A DNA stretch of 25,286 bases from Phycisphaerales bacterium (GTDB taxonomy: Bacteria > Planctomycetota > Phycisphaerae > UBA1845 > Fen-1342), in the NCBI GenBank assembly GCA_022839625.1, contig JALHJL010000081.1, forward strand, positions 1 to 25,286, in the 5' to 3' direction. The position numbers and the translations under genes were made by a program. The first letter of the stretch is position 1. Every line of letters begins with the position of its first letter. This document shows positions 1 through 7,600 of the stretch, in pieces. Below the pieces are notes generated by a model. It ran no database searches and had not been told where the DNA came from. It saw nothing but the letters and a program-made list of their open reading frames with translations.

Positions 1-1
1 C

Positions 2-868
2 GCGGTGGGATCGCTCGCACTGCCCGGGAGCGGTTACCCGGTTGATGTTCAGGTCTACTTGCAGTCGGATGGGGCGGATCCGCTGCCGGGCAGCGACGCG
101 GTACGGATGCTGCCCGGGGTGGTGGCCTTCGAGTGGTGTGCGAGTGCTTCCGGGTCTGGTGCCCCGCAGTGCGAGACTTTCGGCGAGGCTGCGGCGACGA
201 AGTGGTACGTGATGCCGAACCGGCACCCGGCCCTGCCGGCGGCCGAAGAACGGTACGACTTCGGACTGGACAAGGTGCTAGCGTACGCCAGCGGGCAGAG
301 TTCGGCTTCGGCGGTGGCGGCCGCCGTGAACTCCGGCATCGCGGGGGAGATATACTACGACCCTGGCGAAGCTGGCGTTGTGCCTGGTGTGCCGCCGAAC
401 CACATACTCTGGACCTATCACTGGGGGCAGGCGCTGTGCACGTACAACGCGGTACTGCTTGAGTACCTGTGCGAGGCGTCGGGGATCGGTGCGTCGGTCG
501 TGTTTCTTTGGGGTTCGGCCAGCACTGCCAGGTATGACTGCTACTTCCGGCACGAGGCGCAGGAGTACTACCCTGCGACCTTCCGAACCCCCGCGCCCCA
601 GTACGAGGGTGCCCCACTGAATCCACATTTCATCTACCATGCGATCACGAGCGCCGGCGGCGTCTTCTACGATCCCTCGTACGGGACCGTTGGATTGACG
701 GTTTGCGACGAGGTGTGCCCTACGTATTCATGGTCTGGAGTGGGCAGTGATCCGCATTACCCTCCGGACCCCAACGAACCAAGCTATACGCCATCGCAGC
801 AGCAGGAATCCCAACTGCCAGCGTACCCGCAGCAGGCTTTGTTCGTTCCCTATGTCTGCCCACATTGA
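2..868 (+). CDS. Transglutaminase-like protein, 5' end outside window
   Basis: The frame is open at the left window edge, so this is probably the C-terminal part of a larger secreted protein; a GTG at position 5 is possible but has no visible ribosome binding site. Counting from that GTG, residues 137-170 (WTYHWGQALCTYNAVLLEYL, then CEASGIGASVVFLWG) match the transglutaminase-like core, with a nucleophile Cys at 145 followed by a helix and the 'GI-A' step. A His at 212 (YHAIT) and an Asp at 223 (FYDPSYG) follow at the spacing expected for the Cys-His-Asp triad. Many Tyr and Pro residues and several extra Cys suit an exported protein. The C-terminus is a low-complexity Pro/Gln stretch. The next gene starts 12 nt downstream, so the two are likely co-transcribed. 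The fold is seen; whether it crosslinks or hydrolyses protein is not known. Confidence 0.72.
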   Translation, partial: AVGSLALPGSGYPVDVQVYLQSDGADPLPGSDAVRMLPGVVAFEWCASASGSGAPQCETFGEAAATKWYVMPNRHPALPAAEERYDFGLDKVLAYASGQSSASAVAAAVNSGIAGEIYYDPGEAGVVPGVPPNHILWTYHWGQALCTYNAVLLEYLCEASGIGASVVFLWGSASTARYDCYFRHEAQEYYPATFRTPAPQYEGAPLNPHFIYHAITSAGGVFYDPSYGTVGLTVCDEVCPTYSWSGVGSDPHYPPDPNEPSYTPSQQQESQLPAYPQQALFVPYVCPH

Positions 869-880
869 GGAGACCGCGTC

Positions 881-1816
881 ATGCGCCTGGTTGCACAGAC
901 CGTTGCCGTCGTATTCCTTGCGGGGATAGTTGCGTCTTGGGCCCGGGCCTCGAGCGAAGAAGAGGTCTACTGCGGGTTGCGTCATGAGTTGCTGTTCGCG
1001 CGTGTTGGGATTGAGGTGAAAGAAGTTGCATTTGGCGGATCGCACCTAGGTCTTCGAGAAGTCTCAGCGTCGGTGCGTTATGCCTTCGGTGATCCGGTGA
1101 CCGTGCACGCTGGCCCTACGGGGTACGCCGGGTACGCTGACCATGTGACCGTCGCAGTGTGGCCGACGGTGGAGGACGCGCGGCGCGCAATGAGCTTACG
1201 GCGGCACTTGGTCCAGATGCCTTTAAGCGCGCCACCTCCTGCCCCAGGGGGGGCGATTGGGAACGAGGTGATCTGGGCTGCCTCCCGCGGAGGCCCTAAC
1301 CACCCCAGCGCGACGGTGACGTTCCGGCGGGCCAACGTAGTTGTCGGCGTTGCCATGCGAGGCCAGGCTGCGGACGTACTGTCGTTCGTGCGGCAACTCG
1401 ATGCCCTGATATGCAGCGACCCTCAAGTCGGCCGCAGGGGCGGCTTTGAGGTGAAGCCCGAGATTCTGTCGGCTGGCGTGCCGGAGTCGGCGCGGAAGGG
1501 CTCGCGGATCAAGATCACGCCGGAGTTTCGTGGTCTGGGCGACCGCGCCGCCCTGCGGGTGGCGGTCGTGGCGCCGGACAGCTTCTCTTCGCTTACCGAG
1601 ACGACGCCGGCGGGCACATCGCGGCCCCAAGCCGTAGTGCGCGGGTCGCGGCCGGACGGCCTGGACGACCAGGTACGCGACCGCGCTCCCGAGGAGGACG
1701 GCCGCTTCATTCTGCACATCCCCGACAAGGTGGGGCCGCTGAAGCTGACCATGATCGTCGCCACGCCGGATAACGTCATTGTCACCAAGGAGTTCACCGT
1801 CAACGTGACGGAGTAG
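881..1816 (+). CDS. Secreted protein of unknown function, possibly truncated by a frameshift
   Basis: ATG at 881 is preceded by a good Shine-Dalgarno (GAGGAGA, 867-873) that overlaps the stop of the upstream gene, so the pair is probably an operon. Residues 1-24 look like a signal peptide (RLVAQTVAVVFLAGIVASWA). Residues 25-185 have mixed alpha/beta character with no motif I recognise. Residues 190-311 look like a beta-sandwich, ending FTVNVTE, as in Ig-like or Big-type domains. The stop TAG at 1814-1816 is followed directly, in another frame, by a Cys-rich and thrombospondin type 3 stretch (1809-2267), which suggests the natural protein was longer and is split here by an indel. I cannot assign a function. 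Confidence 0.7.
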   Translation: MRLVAQTVAVVFLAGIVASWARASSEEEVYCGLRHELLFARVGIEVKEVAFGGSHLGLREVSASVRYAFGDPVTVHAGPTGYAGYADHVTVAVWPTVEDARRAMSLRRHLVQMPLSAPPPAPGGAIGNEVIWAASRGGPNHPSATVTFRRANVVVGVAMRGQAADVLSFVRQLDALICSDPQVGRRGGFEVKPEILSAGVPESARKGSRIKITPEFRGLGDRAALRVAVVAPDSFSSLTETTPAGTSRPQAVVRGSRPDGLDDQVRDRAPEEDGRFILHIPDKVGPLKLTMIVATPDNVIVTKEFTVNVTE

Positions 1817-1907
1817 GGCCGGCGCGGACGGCGACCCGTGCACGACCGATGTCTGCGAAGGCGGCACGTGCGAGCACAGCCACGAGCCGGACCGCGACGG
1901 CGACGGC

Positions 1908-2267
1908 GTGCCCGACCGCTGCGACAATTGCCCGGACGATTACAATCCCGATCAGGCGGATTGCGACGAGGACGGGAAGGGGGATGAGTGCGACGTGACT
2001 ACGGTGACACTGACGACGTGCTCGCCGTATATTGCCGCGAACACCTCGTTCGCCAATCCTGGTGGCGACGTGTTTCAGGGCTTTGCCGCGATCAAGGCAG
2101 AATGGGACCCACCGGAGAGTGCGGGCCCGTTGTTCGTTCGAGCTGTCGAGTGTGAGAACAACTGGAGCTACCTGCCGAGCGATACAGGCGTGATCGTGCC
2201 GAATGGTATGCCGGACCCGACTTACTACTGGGAGCGATTAATGTGTGGCATCCCAATGGAATTCTGA
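1908..2267 (+). CDS. Thrombospondin type 3 repeat fragment, likely 3' part of a broken gene
   Basis: The frame is open from 1809, just after an in-frame TGA at 1806-1808; GTG at 1908 is the first plausible start but has no ribosome binding site. Upstream of that GTG the same frame reads DGDPCTTDVCEGGTCEH, a common Cys-rich linker in planctomycete secreted proteins. Next comes a classic Ca-binding thrombospondin type 3 repeat (DRDGDGVPDRCDNCP, NPDQADCDEDGKGDECD). The remaining 90 residues (VTLTTCSPYIAANTSF and on, ending MCGIPMEF) look like the start of another extracellular domain that stops abruptly. The meaningful sequence upstream of any start implies this is not an independent gene but the continuation of the 881-1816 gene after a frameshift, or a decayed remnant. 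Confidence 0.5.
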   Translation: MPDRCDNCPDDYNPDQADCDEDGKGDECDVTTVTLTTCSPYIAANTSFANPGGDVFQGFAAIKAEWDPPESAGPLFVRAVECENNWSYLPSDTGVIVPNGMPDPTYYWERLMCGIPMEF

Positions 2268-2631
2268 CGCGGAGGTGCTGCTACACGGCGGCCCTGGCAT
2301 GTCACACCTTTTCCGCTCCCGGTAGTATAAACGCTAGGCCGACCCAAAGAGGCTGCTCACTCCCTGCGAGTCACCCTTGCAGGACCCCGCCCGCGTCTCG
2401 CATCGAGAAGCACCGCTGCCGCGGATATTGGGAAACCCCAGCGCCGAAGGCGCAAAGAGATTTCGTGCGCCGCGAGCGGGAAATCTGTGACCGCTTCGCG
2501 CGCCGCCCTGGTATACTGGAGTCAGCCGCACGTGCTGGGCCGCGTCGCGGTGACTGGAGGAGCGGTCTGCCGCGGCGGTCCAGATAGACCGGCCGGTGCG
2601 GTATGACGGGCGCTAACGAGGGAAGGACGCA
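2268..2631 (+). other. Intergenic region upstream of the beta-helix gene
   Basis: This 364-nt stretch has no credible gene; a 114-codon open frame at 2243-2587 shows no protein-like composition. It holds a small hairpin (GCGCC-GAA-GGCGC, 2441-2453), a candidate -10 element at 2512-2517, and the ribosome binding site of the next gene at about 2619-2628. Confidence 0.5.
2488..2517 (+). promoter_or_regulatory. Weak candidate sigma-70-type promoter for the beta-helix gene
   Basis: A TATACT hexamer (2512-2517) matches the -10 consensus at five of six positions. The only possible -35 is poor (TGACCG at 2488-2493, 18-nt spacer). It would give a leader of roughly 105 nt before the ATG at 2632. Confidence 0.25.
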
Positions 2632-4131
2632 ATGGTACACCTACGAAAAGCTACGGTTGCGATGCTGGCGCTTACGTGGTCTGGCACGGCCTACCCGGAA
2701 ACGTTCCATGTTTATCCGGGCGGGTCGATCCAGGCGGCCATCGACTCGGCAGGCACCGGCGACGAGATCGTCGTTCACCCCGGGACGTACGGCGGGGCAA
2801 TCAACTTCCACGGCAAGGCCGTCAAGCTGCGCAGCTCCGACGGCCCGCTGGCCACCACCCTCGACGGTCAGCAGGCCGGCACCGTCGTGAGATGCCAGAC
2901 CGGCGAAGGCCCCGGCACGGTGCTGGACGGCCTTCGGATCACCGGAGGGCTGGGGGCGCCCAACGGCGGGGGCATGCTCATTGAGGGCGCCGGCCCGACT
3001 GTGCGGAATTGCCTGTTCCAGGGGAACCATGCCCAGTACGGCGGCGGGCTGTTCGTCCAGTCCGGCCAACCGACGCTGGCCGGATGCACCTTTGACCAGA
3101 ACACGGCCGAGGCGTCCGGGGGCGGCCTGTACAGTTACGGGTATCCGGGCCAGCCGGCGGCCGTCCTGCTCGACTGCCGTTTCAGCGAGAACAGTGCGGT
3201 GAGCGTCGGTGGTGCCGTGCGCAACTGGGACAGCAGTCCTACGCTTACTCGGTGTGTCTTCTACCTCAATCATGCCCGCTATAGCGGCGCCGGCGTGGCC
3301 AACGGAGGTGAGAGCCACCCATCCATCACCGATTGCATCTTCGAAGGCAACACCGCCAACACCCTGTTCGGTAACTGGGATTGCTTCGGCGGCGCCATGA
3401 GCAACTTCGAGAGCAGCAGCCCCGTCCTCGTCAATTGTGTCTTTCTGGCGAACTCGGCCGTCGCCTTGTACCCTCGGTTGAGCCGCGGCGGCGCGCTCGC
3501 GAACGGCGGCTCCGCGCAGCCCACGCTGATCAACTGTACGCTCACGGGGAACCACGCCAACATCGGCCACGCGCTTTCCAACACCGGTAACGCCGCTCCC
3601 ACCGTGACAAGCTCGATTCTCTGGAACGGCGGAGGGGAAGTCGGGAACGAGGATGCCGCCACCGCGTGGATCGCGTACTCGGATGTGCAGGGCTCCTGGC
3701 CGGGGCCGGGGAACATCGACGAGGACCCACGCCTCGAAGACCTGCGGCTGCGGCCCGACTCGCCCTGCATCGACGCCGGCGACCCCGCGTACGCCCCGCC
3801 CGGCGCGCGCGACCTGGACGGCCATGCGCGGGTGTTGGGTGGCCGCGTGGACACGGGGGCGTATGAGTTCGGGATCGGCGACTACAACGGCGACCGCGTC
3901 ATCGACACTCAGGATTTCCTCGCCGGTGCTGCGTGCCTGACCGGTCCGGACAACGGGCCGTACGCCGCCGGTTGCGAAGCGCTCGATTTCGAGTATGACC
4001 ACGACGTGGACCTGGTGGACCTGGCGGCCTTTCAGGTGCTGCTCGGGCGTTCGCAGCCCGCCGCAAGAGTCTCTGGTAGGCCACACGCCTGTAGCGTCGG
4101 ACCTGAGCTCGCCGCAGCGAGTCGCCTGTAG
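2632..4131 (+). CDS. Secreted right-handed beta-helix protein with EF-hand (dockerin-like) tail
   Basis: ATG at 2632 follows the purine-rich site GAGGGAAGGA. Residues 1-23 form a short signal peptide. From about 25, FHVYPGGSIQAAIDSA and GDEIVVHPGTY are the standard entry to a parallel beta-helix. Up to about 365 the chain is a series of 'NCxFxxNxAxxGGG' rungs of the polymorphic outer-membrane-protein/pectate-lyase-like type. Residues about 378-415 (SPCIDAGDP, DLDGHARVLGGRVDTGAYEFG) are the usual 'choice-of-anchor' end of this family. Residues 416-475 contain two Asp-rich Ca-binding loops (GDYNGDRVIDTQDF and FEYDHDVDLVDLAAF), a diverged dockerin. The last 25 residues run into an intergenic repeat element, and the stop lies inside it, so the natural stop may have been lost. 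Such proteins are surface adhesins or polysaccharide-active proteins; no catalytic residues can be named. Confidence 0.85.
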   Translation: MVHLRKATVAMLALTWSGTAYPETFHVYPGGSIQAAIDSAGTGDEIVVHPGTYGGAINFHGKAVKLRSSDGPLATTLDGQQAGTVVRCQTGEGPGTVLDGLRITGGLGAPNGGGMLIEGAGPTVRNCLFQGNHAQYGGGLFVQSGQPTLAGCTFDQNTAEASGGGLYSYGYPGQPAAVLLDCRFSENSAVSVGGAVRNWDSSPTLTRCVFYLNHARYSGAGVANGGESHPSITDCIFEGNTANTLFGNWDCFGGAMSNFESSSPVLVNCVFLANSAVALYPRLSRGGALANGGSAQPTLINCTLTGNHANIGHALSNTGNAAPTVTSSILWNGGGEVGNEDAATAWIAYSDVQGSWPGPGNIDEDPRLEDLRLRPDSPCIDAGDPAYAPPGARDLDGHARVLGGRVDTGAYEFGIGDYNGDRVIDTQDFLAGAACLTGPDNGPYAAGCEALDFEYDHDVDLVDLAAFQVLLGRSQPAARVSGRPHACSVGPELAAASRL

Positions 4132-4211
4132 CGACCTGCCCGCCGTGGCGGGTGTCCGACGTTCTTCGAGCCGAACAGGATCCTCGCCGGACACGGAGGT
4201 CCGGCGCTACA
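4090..4211. repeat. Structured intergenic repeat element with 15-bp terminal inverted repeats
   Basis: TGTAGCGTCGGACCT (4090-4104) and AGGTCCGGCGCTACA (4197-4211) are inverted copies matching at 14 of 15 positions. Inside are a second partner for the left arm (GTCCGACG, 4154-4161), a GTCGC/GCGAC hairpin (4121-4135) and CCCGCC-GT-GGCGGG (about 4139-4152). The architecture resembles a REP-like or small non-autonomous palindromic element. The stop codon of the beta-helix gene (4129-4131) falls inside it. Confidence 0.6.
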
Positions 4212-4388
4212 CTTCTGCGGCGGACTGTTAGCGTCCTGAGGGACAGATTCGGCGAGGAAGTGGGGTGTAAGCCCCTGGTTGGGAGCTGTAAAGCGGGGCT
4301 TCAGACTCCCCGACTCGCGTGAGCAGATTCACGTTCAGGACACCGGGGTCCAGCGGCGGGGTTTGCCGCCAGGGCCGAACGTCTGTCG

Positions 4389-4408
4389 GACCGCTTCATG
4401 AAGCGGTC
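4389..4408. repeat. Perfect 20-bp palindrome
   Basis: GACCGCTTCA is followed directly by its exact reverse complement TGAAGCGGTC. It lies about 40-60 nt upstream of the -35 of the candidate promoter at 4446-4474. A T-rich stretch (GCGGTTTTTGCGG) follows 8 nt later. It could be an operator, or a terminator-type hairpin closing transcription from upstream. Confidence 0.5.
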
Positions 4409-4445
4409 GCTTGCGGTTTTTGCGGCCCGCGGGGGTGTTTTTGCG

Positions 4446-4474
4446 TTGGTCGCACCCGCTCGACCGATTACAAT
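4446..4474 (+). promoter_or_regulatory. Candidate promoter for the subtilisin-family gene
   Basis: TTGGTC (4446-4451), a 17-nt spacer, and TACAAT (4469-4474, five of six matches to the -10 consensus). Transcription would start near 4481 and leave a leader of about 215 nt before the ATG at 4699. Confidence 0.4.
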
Positions 4475-4698
4475 TGGCGCGGATGGACTAAGTAGACCAG
4501 CCCCTTGAGGCGTGTGGCGGCCTCGTGCCCCGATCGGGCGAGGTCGTGCTCGGCCTCGATGTTGCGTCGTGTCCACAGGTCGCTATCGCGCTGGGTGACA
4601 TGCGTGGTACGAACACGCTCGCCGAACCTCGGTGGGGGGACGAGCCCTGCAATTCACATTCTGCGCTGCTGCGCACAGCAAGACAGGAGGAGAAGTCC

Positions 4699-7600
4699 AT
4701 GTTCCATCGACCAAACAGAGCCCCGTCCGTAGCGCATGCCCAGTTTCGTCTGGCACTTGCCAGCATGGTGCTCGCCAGTCTGATCTGCGCGGCGCCGGTA
4801 CTGTCGGCTACGATTCCGTGGCGTACAGGCGCGGTTGAGGTTCCCGCGCGCACGCCGGCGGAGATTGCCGCCGTGCTCGAATCGCTGGCGGTGCGGGAGT
4901 CCGGCGCCCGTCACATCCTGGTGCAGTTCGAGCGGCCGATGGACGACGAGCTGCGTGCCGCGCTTGCTGCGGGCGGCTTGGAGCTGTTGGACTACGTGGG
5001 CGAGAACTCGTTCTTCGCCGCGCTGAACGGAGATTCGCTGGACGTTGCCGCCGTGGGCGCCGCGAGTTCTCTGGTCGGTGTCGAGGAGATTCAGGCGGAG
5101 TGGAAGCTGCACCCGCTGCTGATCGGCGGCCGCGCACCAGCGTGGTCGGTCGTCGGTGCCGACGCCGACGCGGATCCGATCATCGGAGCGTACGTCCTCT
5201 ACCACGCGGACGTGCCGCTGGTGTACGGGATGGGACTGGCGGAGCAGCACGGTGCCGTCGTCCGCGACGTCCTGGATACCGTCAACGCCCTGGTGATCGA
5301 GCTCCCGCAATCGGCGGTCGCGGCCCTCGTGGCCGAGGACGTGGTGCAGTGGATCGAGCCGCCCTTGCCGCGGATGAGCGAGGTCAACGACAGCAACCGG
5401 GCCCGCGTGCAGGCCGACCTGGTGCACGCCGCACCGTACAACCTGACGGGCGCGGGCGTGAACGTCCTGGTGTACGACGGCGGCACCGCGCGTGCCACGC
5501 ACGTGGATTTCCAGGGCCGGCTGACCGTCCGCGACAGCTCGGGCCAGGCGAACCACGCCACGCACGTCTCGGGGACCGTGGGTGGCGCCGGCGTCGCCAA
5601 CCCGGCCTACAAGGGCATGGCGCCCGGGGTCACGATCCAGTCGTACGGCTTCCAATACGACGGCTCCGGCACCTTCCTCTACACCAATCCGGGCGACCTT
5701 CAGGCCGACTACAACCAGGCGATCAACACGTACGGCGTGGTCCTCGCCACGAACTCGATCGGCACGAACGTCGAGACCAACGGCTTCGACTGCGCCATTC
5801 AGGGCAACTACGGCGTGACGGACCAGTTGATCGACAACATCGTGCGCGGCAGTCTGGGGGCGCCGTTCCGCGTGGTCTGGGCGGCCGGCAACGAGCGGCA
5901 GGGCAGCCGCTGCGACGTGGAAGGCTACGGCGACTACTACAGCAGCGCGCCGCCGGCCGGGGCGAAGAACCACATCTGCGTGGGCGCTTTGAACTCCAAC
6001 GACGACTCGATGACGAGCTTCAGCAGTTGGGGGCCGACCGACGACGGCCGCATGAAGCCGGACATCTGCGGCCCCGGCTGTCAGAGCGGCGGCGACGAAG
6101 GTGTCACGTCTTGCAGTTCTTCGGGGAATACCGCGTATACGACCATGTGCGGCACGTCGATGGCCTGCCCGACGGTCGCGGGCTGCGCGGCCCTGATCAT
6201 CCAGGACTTTCAGGTCCAGTTCCCGGGCCAGCCGCTGTTTCGCAATTCGACGCTCAAGGCCTGGCTGGCACACACCGCGGTCGATCTCGGTAACACCGGT
6301 CCCGATTATCAGTACGGTTACGGCTCGGTGCGCGTGAAGGACGCGATCGACTTCATGCGTACGGGCGCGTTCGTTGAAGACAGCGTGGGCCAGGGCAGTT
6401 CGTATATCCGCAACATCACGGTCAGCGCCGGTGAGCCGGAGCTGCGCGTCACGCTGACCTGGGACGACTACCCGGGCACGCCGAACGTGAACCCCGCCCT
6501 GGTCAACGACCTGGACTTGCGGGTCTGGGGTCCCGGCGGCACGCGGCACTACCCCTGGACGCTCAATCCGACCAACCCGAGTGCCGCCGCCGTGCGCACT
6601 CAGGAGAACCACATCGACAACATCGAACAGGTGCTCGTGAGCAACCCGGCGGCTGGCACCTGGACGATCGAAGTGTACGGCTACAACGTGCCGCAAGGTC
6701 CGCAGCCGTTCTCGCTCGTCGGGCGCGGGGCCCAGAACATCGCGACCAGCATCTCGCTCCCGAACGGCTACCCGGTGCTCATGCCGCCGGGGGTTGCGCA
6801 GGTGATCGACGTGCAGGTCGTATCGATTGGCGAGAGCACGGTCCCCGGCAGCCCGACGCTCTATTACCGCTACCAGGCCGGGAGTTACCAGACGGCGCCG
6901 CTGGCGTACGTGAGCGGCAACCTGTACCAGGCCACGTTGCCGGCCGCGACCTGCGCTGATGTGCCGGAATACTACTTCAGCGCTGAAGGCAGCGTCACCG
7001 GCCTCGTCTATTACCCTGCCGGCGCGCCCGCGAACGTCCTCACCACTGCGGTCGGCGAGGTGGTCACCATCTTCCACGACAACTTCGAGACCGATCTGGG
7101 CTGGGTGGCGGAGAACCTCGGTGCGACCAGCGGCGACTGGGAGCGCGGCGTGCCGGTCAACGATCCCGGTTGGGCCTACGATCCAACCTCCGATGCCGAC
7201 GGCAGCGGCCAGTGCTACCTGACCGAGAACCAGTTGGGCAATACCGACGTGGACGACGGGGCGGTGCGGTTGACCTCGCCGGTCATCGACATGTCCGGCG
7301 GCAACGTCACGATCAGCTACTACTACTTCCTGCGGCTGACCAACACGACCGGCGGCGTCGACAAGCTGCTGGTCGAAATCAACAACGGCGGGGCCGCGTG
7401 GACCACGATCGCGAATCACAACACGGACGGCGGACTGGACTGGCGCTTCCACGTGATCGATCAAGCGGCCCTCGATGCCGCGGGCGTCACGCTTACGGCG
7501 ACCATGCGGCTGCGCTTCACGGCGAACGACGCCGACCCGCAGAGCATCGTCGAGGCCGGCTTGGACGGCTTCCACGTGGAAGGAGTCGCGTGCGAGTCGG

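Larger units (their letters stand above)
4212..4698 (+). other. Leader and intergenic region upstream of the protease gene
   Basis: No gene is supported here. The frame of the protease is open back to 4525, but the strong AGGAGGAG ribosome binding site (4685-4692) fixes its start at 4699. The stretch includes a perfect palindrome (4389-4408), a good promoter candidate (4446-4474) and a 10-bp palindrome CCCGATCGGG in the putative untranslated leader. Confidence 0.55.

Noticed and set aside
2243..2587. A 114-codon frame after the TSP3 fragment
   Set aside because: Arg/Cys/Pro-rich composition with no domain and no ribosome site; it overlaps the end of the previous frame and a hairpin.
2641..4194. 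A 517-codon minus-strand frame opposite the beta-helix gene
   Set aside because: No start context or domain; the plus-strand frame has clear beta-helix rungs and a signal peptide.
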